32,996 bases of DNA from Planctomycetaceae bacterium (GCA_029243145.1 JAQWSQ010000172.1:1-32996), one strand, 5' to 3'. Numbered from the stretch's first letter, positions 15,501 to 23,025 are shown. Notes: generated by a model not told the origin, from the sequence alone. Numbers and translations: made by a program.

Positions 15501-17585
15501 GAAAAGAACAAGACGGCCCATCGCCTGCCCCATTCGACGATCATCTACTCGAAAGACCACGGCAAGACATGGGATGTCGGTACGGGAGCATTCGACGACA
15601 CGACGGAATCGCAAGTCGTTGAACTTGAATCCGGAATACTAATGCTCAATTGTCGGTACAACCGCAAGGCTGTCCGAGTAGTAATGACAACGCGTGACAT
15701 GGGCAAGACGTGGCAGAAGCACACGACCTCAGAACGGTCGCTGATTGAGCCCGGTTCATGCATGGCAAGCTTGATAGACGTTGATCAGGAACTCGGCAAG
15801 GACGTTGGAAAGTGGTTGTTGTTTTCCAATCCGAACAGCACTCGCGGTCGGCATCACATCACGATCAAGTTGTCCCCTGATCGGGGACAGACGTGGCCCA
15901 ATGAGCATCGCCTGCTACTCGATGAAGAGACGGGGGCGGGCTACTCGTGCATGTCGATGATCGACGAAGAGACGGTAGGCATTCTGTACGAAGGCAGTCA
16001 GGCCCACATGACGTTTCAGCGAATTCCATTGGACGATCTTGTTGGCAAGGCTCGCACTCCTGACCGCCCCGTACCGAAAGAGTCGGAGCAAAGTCTGAAG
16101 CTGCCTCGCGTGTTTGGCAGTCACATGGTCCTACAGGCAGATGCCGAGATCCCCGTCTGGGGACACGCCAAAGCCGGTGCCAAAGTAATCGTGGCACTCG
16201 GCGACAATTCTCTAACCACCATTGCAAATTCCGAGGGAGAATGGACCGTTCGTTTTCCCGCTCAAAAGGCCAGCGCAACGCCTTCCACGATGGCGATTGT
16301 ATCCGCGGGTGAGCGAATCCAATTCACTGATGTATTAATTGGTGAAGTCTGGGTCTGTGCCGGTCAGTCAAATATGGAATGGATGCTCAGTCAATCCGCG
16401 AGCGGCGGAGACGAATTGGCCAAGGCGGATCATCCTCAATTGCGGCTGCTACACCTGATCGGCGGGGCACGCGGAAGTTCAGGCAACTACACGCAGCAAC
16501 ATCTCACGAGTTTGACGCCAGAAACTTATTGCGCCGGTGAGTGGAAAGTGGCATCAGCCGATTCCGCGTCCTCGTTCTCCGCCGTCGGCTGGTACTTTGG
16601 ACGGCACCTCCAAGAACAACTGAGAGTTCCGGTCGGTCTAATATGCCCGGCTATTGGCGGAACGCCAGCCGAAGCATGGATTCCTCGCAAAGCTCTCGAA
16701 GCCGATCCCGACTTGAAGGGGCTGGTTGCGGGAAACTGGCTCGACAACGAACGCCTGGGTGAATTTTGTAGAACACGCGGGCTCCAGAATCTTCTTGCTG
16801 TAATTCAGGAAGGCGAACGGATCCCCAGCGACGATTTAGGACCGAATCATTCCTTCAAACCCGGCTTCATGTGGGACGCCAGCATCAAGCCGCTGATCCC
16901 CTACGCGATTCGCGGAGCCATCTGGTATCAGGGCGAATCCAACGCGGAAACGCCCGATCGCGTTCGAGAACACGGGAAGCTGTTCCCGCTGCTCGTCAAA
17001 CAATGGCGAACGCAATGGGGACAAGGCGAATTCCCGTTTCTCTACGTTCAACTTCCCGCGTTGAATCGACCTGAGTGGCCGTTGTTCCGAGACGGTCAAC
17101 GGCGAACGCTCGGTCAACTCAAGAATGTTGGCATGGCCATCACGATCGACACGGGACATCCATCGAATGTGCATCCAACTTTGAAGAAACCCGTTGGAGA
17201 GCGATTGGCAACGTGGGCGATCGGAAACACGTATCGGTCGAAGTCGCATAGGACTTACTCGGGACCACTGCTTGACGTCGCGGAGCGGGAAGGAGGCTCC
17301 ATGGTTGTCTCGTTCAAGCATGTTGGTGACGGGCTGAAGTCATCCGACAACAAACCGCTGCGATATTTTGAGGTTTGCGGCGAGGACGGCGTATTTCACA
17401 CGGCGAGAGCAAAGATCACTGGCAGGAACGCCATTACAGTTTCAAGCCCAACGGTCTCTGAGCCACATGATGTGCGATACGCGTGGCTGCCATATCCCGA
17501 TCCCGCGGTAAACCTTGTCAACAACGTCGGCCTTCCCGCATCACCATTCACAACGGAGAGTACTGAGACCGTTTTCACAAAATGA
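12543..17585 (+). CDS. Secreted sulfatase-sialidase-sialate O-acetylesterase fusion
   Basis: This is a 1680-residue exported protein. After a signal peptide (1-27), residues ~30-500 are an iduronate-2-sulfatase-like S1 sulfatase, with D39-D40 metal ligands and C78-N-P-S-R, where Cys becomes formylglycine. Residues ~525-670 look like a galactose-binding-like sandwich, and ~675-805 like the beta domain that precedes BNR sialidases. Residues ~815-1170 are a sialidase: Y823-R824 in YRIPGL, Asp boxes SIDDGRTWEP, SDDDGVTWSKP, SKDHGKTWD, TRDMGKTWQ and SPDRGQTWP, and Y1134 in GAGYSCMSM as likely nucleophile. Residues ~1186-1680 are a sialate O-acetylesterase: LPRVFGSHMVLQ, S1276 in GQSNMEW, QGESNAE near 1463, and D1536/H1544 in the DTG...VHP stretch. 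All three active sites look intact. There is no internal stop or junk linker. Each domain is full length, so the fusion appears functional. Confidence 0.9.
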   Translation: MHRLLTRFLAIVLSALLIMSSSTGAAAESRRNVLFIAVDDLRPELGCYGNTHIHSPNIDKLSARAVRFERAYCQQAVCNPSRTSLMTGMRPDSIGVTGNHSHFRSTHPDVVTLPQHFKQHGYHAAAIGKIYHGVFPDGVSITKWDTMGDAESWSVPAIRFGPRYYYTEEGITAAKSIYEKVYKPTNPGPEDWTKKLVFGPATESPDVPDSTLYDGQVADSAVKTLQQLKDTDKPFFLAVGFIKPHSPYIAPKKYFDLYDDVSLPAHTEFPANAPAFAGHGSGELRRYTDQPRNGVISDEKQRRVRHAYYACISYIDEQIGRVLNVLERTGLSNNTIVVLYGDHGYHLGEQGLWGKTTNFELDTRVPLIVRAPGMKAAGKSSTSLVELVDLYPTLAELAGLPFFENLEGISFARLLNDPTHVTKTAALSQYPRGGGLMGYSMRTSTHRMTHWVHRQSGEIRATELYDYADGLVETKNIAGSSPKLVDEMSKKLVALAGLARVREPMARSVATAATNDSFEQAKPGKFDKLETRLGIWTPTEGKTIVDDKHARTGERCLQLTGGKETSVTLELADDADTTGELTFWAERWTKREPFSFRIDKDSGGGWKEVYDGGKQVRVGRSFLSHIRVPLRDGDIKQLRFTVTSPPNSGILIDDVRLAPALPQKIVSVEAVPLTIPALVGIESSPLLKLKIETKGSLKPISLTDLHTSLLCKGGDVESVQVFFGGANSKFTTATPFGKPIDVGGLEDLDSQETAVGKQALAEGENYVWIACKLSKDANIDHTVGATCSRVTFSNGNSVDLTAVSTQRMGVGLRKSGDDGVNRYRIPGLATTNKGTLIGVYDVRRRSGGDLPGDIDVGMSRSIDDGRTWEPMRVIMDMGDDSMWNYDGIGDPAVLVDKNTGTIWVAGTWSHGNRSWRGSGPGFEPEETGQLMLVRSDDDGVTWSKPINITKQVKKAEWCFILQGPGKGITMRDGTIVFAAQYQDPPNEKNKTAHRLPHSTIIYSKDHGKTWDVGTGAFDDTTESQVVELESGILMLNCRYNRKAVRVVMTTRDMGKTWQKHTTSERSLIEPGSCMASLIDVDQELGKDVGKWLLFSNPNSTRGRHHITIKLSPDRGQTWPNEHRLLLDEETGAGYSCMSMIDEETVGILYEGSQAHMTFQRIPLDDLVGKARTPDRPVPKESEQSLKLPRVFGSHMVLQADAEIPVWGHAKAGAKVIVALGDNSLTTIANSEGEWTVRFPAQKASATPSTMAIVSAGERIQFTDVLIGEVWVCAGQSNMEWMLSQSASGGDELAKADHPQLRLLHLIGGARGSSGNYTQQHLTSLTPETYCAGEWKVASADSASSFSAVGWYFGRHLQEQLRVPVGLICPAIGGTPAEAWIPRKALEADPDLKGLVAGNWLDNERLGEFCRTRGLQNLLAVIQEGERIPSDDLGPNHSFKPGFMWDASIKPLIPYAIRGAIWYQGESNAETPDRVREHGKLFPLLVKQWRTQWGQGEFPFLYVQLPALNRPEWPLFRDGQRRTLGQLKNVGMAITIDTGHPSNVHPTLKKPVGERLATWAIGNTYRSKSHRTYSGPLLDVAEREGGSMVVSFKHVGDGLKSSDNKPLRYFEVCGEDGVFHTARAKITGRNAITVSSPTVSEPHDVRYAWLPYPDPAVNLVNNVGLPASPFTTESTETVFTK

Positions 17586-17734
17586 ACCGCCGCATCGAAG
17601 CGCCCCAAACAAACGGGATATCAGCCAAAACTGAACTGGAACGCTGAGTGTGAGCATTTGGATGCGGTGAAAGGAATTGGAAGTCCTTGAGAAGACCGCC
17701 GCATCCCGTAAGGTCAAACAACTCAGCCGAACCT

Positions 17735-17759
17735 TAACTCCTCTTCAAGAGAGGAGTTA
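17735..17759. terminator. Perfect 10-bp hairpin downstream of the fusion gene
   Basis: TAACTCCTCT (17735-17744) and AGAGGAGTTA (17750-17759) form a perfect stem with a 5-base loop, about 150 bases after the stop of the fusion gene. No T-run follows, so it is at best an imperfect terminator. It could also be mobile-element debris, since the surrounding 17586-17972 holds no gene, only this hairpin and a 10-bp direct repeat CTCTTCGCAG (17884-17893 and 17900-17909). Confidence 0.3.
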
Positions 17760-17972
17760 CATACCCGTAGTGTCAAATTATCCAGCAGTGCTGATTATCA
17801 CGACATTCCGCTCGAGTTATCGCGCCTGAGAGTACTGGGGTTCATTCGGCGCCGAAACGCCGGGCTTCAAATGAGTACAAATCCTCTTCGCAGATCAGAC
17901 TCTTCGCAGTGGTCGTAAATCTGCCTCCTTCTTTACGAGTTCCACACGAACATCCGGTCGTTTCCGTCCCGC

Positions 17973-18320
17973 TCAACTGCTCACAGAAACAAGCTCTTGA
18001 CACATCCGCCAACTCTGAGCCCGATTCGCTTCCAGCCGTGACCTTCTCGCCGCCAGTCGCGACTCATGAAGTTGCCATGGCATGTCCTCACTCGTCTCGA
18101 AGTACATCTCATCGGGCGTCTGCCCTGGGAACGCTGAGTGCGGCAAATGCGTTATGAGTTGATCGAGATCAAAGGTGACGAGTTTCTCGATCGTTTGTGC
18201 GGAATCCAATTCATGCAGTAATAGCCATTGGTGTTTCAGCACGCGCCACCAGGATTCGATCAGCGAGTTCGAGAAACGATCTCGGTCTGTGCCGTGCTGG
18301 AATGTCGTGACAGACAGCAC
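17973..18320 (-). pseudogene. DDE transposase (integrase-core) C-terminal remnant
   Basis: The frame gives the last ~105 residues of an rve-type transposase. RFSNSLIESWWRVLKHQW carries the third catalytic acid (Glu of D-D-E), followed by TIEKLVTFDLDQLITHLPHS, then AFPGQTPDEMYFETSED and an arginine-rich tail RLAARRSRLEANRA. The 'PHSAF-x-GQTPDEMY' tail is typical of a transposase group common in planctomycetes and proteobacteria. The two catalytic Asp residues and the N-terminal DNA-binding half are absent. At the upstream break there is an 8-bp inverted repeat, CCGTGCTG (18292-18299) and CAGCACGG (18315-18322). The remaining stretch up to 18486 shows no gene. Confidence 0.75.
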
Positions 18321-18486
18321 GGAAAATAGCCATGGTTCGGTCTATGCGACTTCGATGGCCGTTTTGAGTATGTCTGTGAAGTATTATTTCTTTCCCATCT
18401 GTAAGAAGTAGCCATTTCATCCGTCCTGTCAGAATTCTTTGGGGATATTACGTAGATTTGGGAGCATCAGAAACTAACTATGAACG

Positions 18487-19650
18487 TCATTTGAATTGAT
18501 GTCGGTATTGCCCTGGAGTTAGTTTTGTAGAGCGTCTAAACACCGTTGCCAAATATTGCACAGAACCAAATCCCGTCTGAGTTGCAATTTCAGAGAGTGT
18601 GTCATTTGTTGTTTTTAATAATTCCTGTGTCCGTTCCAAACGAAAGCGTTCGATTTCGTCGTGTACAGTGCGACCGAGGATGGCTCGAAAACGGTTGTCA
18701 AGAGTCGAGCGGGAGACATCCATTTCCCCGAGAACGTCCGAAACACGCACTCCCGATTCAAGCTGCAAACGAATGTATTCGACGGCGCGTGCAACGAGTT
18801 CATCAGTAATGGCAATCGTGTTGGTTGACTCCCGAACGACAATGCCAATCGGGGGCACAATTTGACGACGTCTTGAGTTCGAGATTCGACGCCCGGAAAT
18901 CAAGTCGTCGAGCAGCCGAGCCGCTTCGTATCCAATCGTATCGGTCCCCAACACGATGCTGGACAATGTGGGGTACGCCAACTCGCACATCATCTCATCG
19001 TTATCCACGCCAAGAATGGCAACGTCCTCAGGAATGCGTAGCCCTAATCGACGACATGCTTCCTGAACATGCCTGGCACGGGCATCGTTACAGGCAAACA
19101 ATCCAACCGGCATTCGCAATGTCGAAAGCCAGTTACAAATACCTTTCTGAACGGCTTCCCACTGTTGCGCACTTGAGTGTCTTCCAAAATACGTCGAACA
19201 GTCAAAGCCTCGCTCGTTCACTGCCTCCTGAAAGCAGACCCCTCGCATTCGTGACCATGGATTGAAAGGCGTCTGTCGAATTCCGCAGTACGCATAATTT
19301 GTGAATCCTTGATCCAGAAAGTGTTTTGCAGCCAATTGAGCAACCGCCGGATTGTCTGTGGTGACGTAGGGTGTATCGTGAGTCCAGGCCTTATCAAAAA
19401 TGGCACCACCGATATTTACCACAGGAAACTTCAGACCTTTCACCGCTTCAAACACCTGTTGATCGTCAAGGTCAGCAATCAATCCTTGCCCACGCCAATG
19501 TTTTAAGTTAGGGATTTTCGCGAGCGGCTCATCTTCAACATAGAGCCGCCATTTTCGATGCGTTCGCGTAAAGCGAGCGATCCCCGTGACAACCTTACGG
19601 TCGTACGGCTTATTGATGTTCAAGATCAGTGCAATTTCTTGTTGCGACAT
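18487..19650 (-). CDS. XylR-type regulator: LacI-like sensor plus AraC HTH
   Basis: The 387-residue cytoplasmic transcription factor has two parts. Residues ~5-270 form a periplasmic-binding-protein-like (LacI/GalR) effector domain: LILNINKPYDRKVVTGIARF, VVNIGGAIFD, YVTTDNPAVAQLAAKHFLDQG, VGLFACNDARARHVQEACRR and IPEDVAILGVDNDEMMCELA. Residues ~285-387 form an AraC/XylS DNA-binding domain with two helix-turn-helices (VSDVLGEMDVSRSTLDNRFR and LSEIATQTGFGSVQYLATVF, then RRSTKLTPGQYR). This is the architecture of E. coli XylR, which senses xylose. Earlier ATGs at 19710 and 19671 exist; 19650 is preferred because it starts directly at the sensor fold and a TATAAT lies upstream of it. Divergent from the DUF1080 gene, which it probably controls together with itself. 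Confidence 0.88.
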   Translation of the reverse strand: MSQQEIALILNINKPYDRKVVTGIARFTRTHRKWRLYVEDEPLAKIPNLKHWRGQGLIADLDDQQVFEAVKGLKFPVVNIGGAIFDKAWTHDTPYVTTDNPAVAQLAAKHFLDQGFTNYAYCGIRQTPFNPWSRMRGVCFQEAVNERGFDCSTYFGRHSSAQQWEAVQKGICNWLSTLRMPVGLFACNDARARHVQEACRRLGLRIPEDVAILGVDNDEMMCELAYPTLSSIVLGTDTIGYEAARLLDDLISGRRISNSRRRQIVPPIGIVVRESTNTIAITDELVARAVEYIRLQLESGVRVSDVLGEMDVSRSTLDNRFRAILGRTVHDEIERFRLERTQELLKTTNDTLSEIATQTGFGSVQYLATVFRRSTKLTPGQYRHQFK

Positions 19651-19698
19651 GCCAATTCCAATGGTGACCATGCAGTTCATCGAAGTGTGTAATGATAT

Positions 19699-19704
19699 AT
19701 TATA
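19699..19704 (-). promoter_or_regulatory. Possible -10 box of the XylR-type regulator gene
   Basis: The minus strand reads TATAAT here, about 50 bases before the chosen ATG at 19650, in the 143-base region shared with the divergent DUF1080 gene. No good -35 sits at the usual distance. The region is AT-rich, and I found no clear long inverted repeat for an operator. Confidence 0.3.
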
Positions 19705-19793
19705 AGGCATTTACAATATCGCACCATTGCGAATTCAGTTGCTGCTCGCAAAAATTGTAAGTTCGTCAACATCTCTTTTTTGAAAGATCGCAA

Positions 19794-20417
19794 ATGTCGA
19801 TTCGCAACATCACCCTCAGTTTTTCTCTACTCCTGATATGTTCTGTTGGAGTAGACATTTCTGCAGAAGATAACGCCAAATGGAAATCATTGTTTGACGG
19901 CAAAACCATGAATGGTTGGGAAAAAGTCGGTAATGAGAATAGTGTTTGGAGTGTGAAAGATGGGGCGCTTTCCGGGGCTGGGCCTGCTTCGATGTTGGTC
20001 AATACATCAGGAGCGTACAAAAACTTCAAGTATCGAGCAGAAATCAAAATCAGCGACGGCGGTAATTCAGGACTTTATTTCCGCACAACACGCAATCCTG
20101 GCTTCAGTGATGGTTACGAAGCTCAAATCGATAGCACTCACACCGACCCGATCCGCACCGGGTCACTCTATGGCATGTGTCACGTCTACCAGCAACACGT
20201 CAAACCTGACACCTGGTTCACTTACGAAATCGAAGTCCGCGATGACATTTGGCGGGGACGCGAGATGACCCGCATCAAAGTGACCATCAATGACAACGAA
20301 CTTTATGAGTATCTCGACTTTGAAAAGACGTTCAAAGAAGGTCATTTTGCCTTTCAGCATCACGATCCCGGTAGCATCGTTCATATCCGTAAAGTTGAAG
20401 TCCTGACACTTCCCTAG
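19794..20417 (+). CDS. Secreted DUF1080 (3-keto-glycoside hydrolase-type) protein
   Basis: The 207-residue exported protein has a signal peptide (MSIRNITLSFSLLLICSVGV..., cleavage near ISAE), then one DUF1080 domain, a concanavalin-like jelly roll. Landmarks are WKSLFDGKTMNGWEKVG, WSVKDGALSGAG, the central DGGNSGLYFRT, GFSDGYEAQID and the closing FAFQHHDPGSIVHIRKVEV. The family is annotated as 3-keto-disaccharide hydrolase, since some members cleave 3-keto-glycosides; others may only bind sugar. It is the first gene after the divergent XylR-type regulator, which fits induction by a sugar-related ligand. A second DUF1080 gene follows 84 bases later. Confidence 0.88.
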   Translation: MSIRNITLSFSLLLICSVGVDISAEDNAKWKSLFDGKTMNGWEKVGNENSVWSVKDGALSGAGPASMLVNTSGAYKNFKYRAEIKISDGGNSGLYFRTTRNPGFSDGYEAQIDSTHTDPIRTGSLYGMCHVYQQHVKPDTWFTYEIEVRDDIWRGREMTRIKVTINDNELYEYLDFEKTFKEGHFAFQHHDPGSIVHIRKVEVLTLP

Positions 20418-20430
20418 ACGCTACGTCACT

Positions 20431-20451
20431 GAGTGAGATAAATTCTCACTC
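20431..20451. terminator. Hairpin between the two DUF1080 genes
   Basis: GAGTGAGA (20431-20438), a 5-base loop, and TCTCACTC (20444-20451) form a perfect 8-bp stem just after the first DUF1080 stop. There is no T-run, so it may attenuate transcription or protect the mRNA end rather than terminate. Confidence 0.35.
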
Positions 20452-20501
20452 CTCTCGTTACATTCTCATCACGATCACTCAACTCATTGGTGGCGATACT
20501 C

Positions 20502-21719
20502 ATGAAACTGACAACTCTTTCCTTGCTGGCACTAACTCTTTTGACAACCGCAATCCATGCGGAAGAACCTCAAACTGGATTAGCCAATCTCTTCAACGGC
20601 AAAAACCTGTCAGGTTGGACTCAGAAAAATGGCACCGCCACCTATCGTGTCGAGGACGGTGCAATTGTTGGAACGACCAATGAAGGAAGTCCAAATTCTT
20701 TCCTTTGCTCTGACAAACTCTACGGTGATTTTGAACTCCATTTTGAAGTTAAGGTCGACCCTCAATTGAACTCCGGTGTTCAAATTCGTTCGCAAACAGT
20801 TGGCGACACCCCAGAAGGCCGTGTCAATGGACCTCAAGTCGAAATCTCACTCGACAAGATGGCAGGCTATGTGTACGGCGAATCAGCGGGTGGTTGGATG
20901 ACTGCCGATGCGGATCGTCAACCACACGATCACTTCATCGACGGAGAATGGAACTCTTACCGCGTCGTCGCCTTTGGTAATCAAATTCAAACCTGGATCA
21001 ATGGTCACCAGATCTCGAACTTGACACATGACGAGCGTTATGAGTCTCATCCTAAAGGGTTCATCGGATTGCAGGTCCACGGAATCGGCGCTGGCCAGGG
21101 GCCTTATGAAGTCCGTTGGCGAAACTTGAAGCTCCGCGACTTGTCCCAGTTTTCTTCGCTCTACAACCGCAAAGACTTAAGCGGCTGGAAGACCACCGGG
21201 AATTGGCTCCCTCAAGAGGATGGTTCGCTTCTCATTCAGCCCCGCGAGGGCGAGAAGGGTTGGACCCGTTACGATGCATATCTTTTCTCTGCTAAGCAAT
21301 ACAAAGATTTTGTTGCTGACTTTGAATACTCTTACCCACCCGGTGGCAACAGTGGATTCTATTTTCGCGTTGGCGATTTGAAAGACCCTGTTGGCACAGG
21401 AATCGAAGCCCAAATCCTCGATTCCTCCCAAAAGCAAGGGCCTCTCAACTCGCACGATCATGGTGGCATTGTCAGCACCAGTGCAGCGGCATCGAAGAAT
21501 ATGTCTCGACCACCTGGCGAATGGAACCGAATGGTCGTTACTTGTATTGGCTCGCATTGTCAGGTCGAGCTCAACGGCGAATCGATCATTGATGTTGATC
21601 TGAGCCAGACACCCGTCAAAGACCGACCGCTCAAAGGCTACATTGGTTTCCAGGATCACGGGCAACCCAACAACATCATGTTCCGTAACATCCGAATCCG
21701 CGACCTGAGCAATGAATAG
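20502..21719 (+). CDS. Secreted protein with two tandem DUF1080 domains
   Basis: The 405-residue exported protein starts at the ATG 20502, which directly opens a signal peptide (MKLTTLSLLALTLLTTAIHA, then EE); the in-frame TTG at 20487 would put five residues before it. Domain 1 (~25-205) has LANLFNGKNLSGWTQKNG, YRVEDGAIVGTTN, LNSGVQIRSQ and FIGLQVHGIG. Domain 2 (~210-400) has SSLYNRKDLSGWKTTGNW, PPGGNSGFYFRVGD, GIEAQILDSSQ and GYIGFQDHGQPNNIMFRNI. Both retain the N-SG-hydrophobic-x-hydrophobic-R core typical of the family, but domain 1 aligns better with laminarinase-like partners while domain 2 matches the single-domain neighbour. A double-domain protein may grip or cut longer glycans. Probably co-transcribed with the neighbour upstream. 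Confidence 0.87.
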   Translation: MKLTTLSLLALTLLTTAIHAEEPQTGLANLFNGKNLSGWTQKNGTATYRVEDGAIVGTTNEGSPNSFLCSDKLYGDFELHFEVKVDPQLNSGVQIRSQTVGDTPEGRVNGPQVEISLDKMAGYVYGESAGGWMTADADRQPHDHFIDGEWNSYRVVAFGNQIQTWINGHQISNLTHDERYESHPKGFIGLQVHGIGAGQGPYEVRWRNLKLRDLSQFSSLYNRKDLSGWKTTGNWLPQEDGSLLIQPREGEKGWTRYDAYLFSAKQYKDFVADFEYSYPPGGNSGFYFRVGDLKDPVGTGIEAQILDSSQKQGPLNSHDHGGIVSTSAAASKNMSRPPGEWNRMVVTCIGSHCQVELNGESIIDVDLSQTPVKDRPLKGYIGFQDHGQPNNIMFRNIRIRDLSNE

Positions 21720-21754
21720 CCCAACTCGCTCCGAAAACCCAGAAAGTCGAATTC

Positions 21755-21823
21755 ATGCGACCGATTGTGCAGATTTCACTCGACCTCACCAATATTGATG
21801 AAGCGATTGAAACCATTTATTAG
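21755..21823 (+). pseudogene. Stub of a KGPDC/hexulose-6-phosphate synthase gene
   Basis: A 22-codon frame reads MRPIVQISLDLTNIDEAIET then IY and TAG. The strand-1 motif hydrophobic-Q-hydrophobic-SLDLTN-hydrophobic-DEA is the typical start of planctomycete HUMPS/KGPDC-type decarboxylase-fold enzymes (3-keto-L-gulonate-6-phosphate decarboxylase or 3-hexulose-6-phosphate synthase), with the Asp being an active-site residue. The other ~190 residues of such a protein are missing, and the serine hydrolase gene starts 27 bases after the stop. I read it as the 5' end of a deleted gene. As an alternative it may be a translated leader peptide. Confidence 0.55.
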
Positions 21824-21849
21824 ATCTCTCGACAACCAAGAAGACTGGC

Positions 21850-22929
21850 ATGAAAAGATTTACGCTGACCATCGCTCTGTGTTTTGTTCTCACCAGTGGA
21901 CTCGCTGCGCAAGAGATGGCATTGCCGCGCAGCACTCCCGAAGCACAAGGAGTTTCCTCCGAAGCAATTCGTGACTTTATTCAAACTTCGGATCGGGACG
22001 TTAACTCAATGCACAGCTTCATGCTCGTGCGACATGGACATGTTGTTGCTGAGGCTTGGTGGGAATCCGAATCGGCAGAAAAGCCTCATATCTTGTGGTC
22101 ACTGAGTAAAAGTTTCACCTCAACGGCTGTCGGACTCGCTATCGAAGAGGGTAAGATCGCTCTCGACGATCAAGTCACCAAGTTTTTTCCCGATGACATC
22201 CCACCGAGCCCGTCTGCAAACTTACAGGCGATGCGAATTCGCGATTTACTGACCATGAATGCCGGTCATCAGAATGAACTAAACTGGCGAGTTACCAAAA
22301 ACTGGGCGCAGGCATTTTTGGCTCACCCTGTCCCACTCAAACCCGGTACGCACTTTCGCTACAACACACCCGCAACCTACATGCTCTCTGCCATCGTGCA
22401 AAAGGTGACTGGAGAAACCGTTCTCGACTATTTAACTCCACGTCTATTTGAACCACTTGGAATCAAGAAACCGAAATGGGATAACAGCCCACAAGGTATC
22501 TCCATTGGTGGCTATGGATTGTATCTGCGGACTGAAGATATCTCCAAATTTGGGCAACTTTACCTTCAAAAAGGGAAGTGGAACGGAAAGCAACTCATTC
22601 CTGCCAAGTGGATTGAACAAGCGACCTCGAAACAAGTCCCCAATGGCGACAACCCCGATTCCGACTGGAATCAAGGCTATGGCTTTCAATTTTGGATGTG
22701 CCGACACAACGCCTATCGTGGCGACGGCAAAGACGGTCAGTTTTGCATTGTGTTGCCCGAGCAGGATGCCGTAATTGCCATCACTGCCAACACCGGTAAC
22801 ATGCAGGCGGAATTGAACATTGCTTGGGACAAACTGCTTCCCGCCTTCTCCGATAAACCGCTCAACAAAAATCCTGCAGCATTGACTAAGCTCAAAACAA
22901 CGATTTCTCAACTAAAAGCATCGCGTTGA
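21850..22929 (+). CDS. Secreted serine hydrolase, class C beta-lactamase family
   Basis: The 359-residue exported enzyme has a signal peptide (MKRFTLTIALCFVLTSGLAA|QE). The penicillin-recognising fold is clear: S84-x-x-K87 in ILWSLSKSFTSTAVG holds the nucleophile, YNTPATYMLSAIVQ supplies the usual tyrosine, and the middle has the family's GISIGGYGLYLRTEDISKFG stretch. Members include D-alanyl-D-alanine peptidases, esterases and 6-aminohexanoate-dimer-hydrolase-like enzymes; true beta-lactamase activity is unlikely. The length is normal. It follows the DUF1080 genes on the same strand, so an esterase or amidase acting on glycan substituents is possible, but this is context only. Confidence 0.88.
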   Translation: MKRFTLTIALCFVLTSGLAAQEMALPRSTPEAQGVSSEAIRDFIQTSDRDVNSMHSFMLVRHGHVVAEAWWESESAEKPHILWSLSKSFTSTAVGLAIEEGKIALDDQVTKFFPDDIPPSPSANLQAMRIRDLLTMNAGHQNELNWRVTKNWAQAFLAHPVPLKPGTHFRYNTPATYMLSAIVQKVTGETVLDYLTPRLFEPLGIKKPKWDNSPQGISIGGYGLYLRTEDISKFGQLYLQKGKWNGKQLIPAKWIEQATSKQVPNGDNPDSDWNQGYGFQFWMCRHNAYRGDGKDGQFCIVLPEQDAVIAITANTGNMQAELNIAWDKLLPAFSDKPLNKNPAALTKLKTTISQLKASR

Positions 22930-23025
22930 AGCGAGATCGCCTGCTGCTGAGTGGAAATCATTACCGTTCAGCTGGCCGAATGTACTCTTCGCATAGTCTG
23001 ATGGCTATGGCTTGGTGGACTGCTC

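Noticed and set aside
17909..18157. An 82-codon plus-strand frame after the fusion gene
   Set aside because: It is antisense to the recognisable transposase tail and lacks protein-like composition.
19651..19793. A long palindromic operator between the regulator and DUF1080 genes
   Set aside because: The region is AT-rich with short chance palindromes only; nothing longer than about 6 bp per arm was convincing.
21850..22929. Antibiotic-resistance beta-lactamase
   Set aside because: The S-x-x-K fold alone is shared by many esterases and peptidases, and the context is sugar processing rather than resistance.
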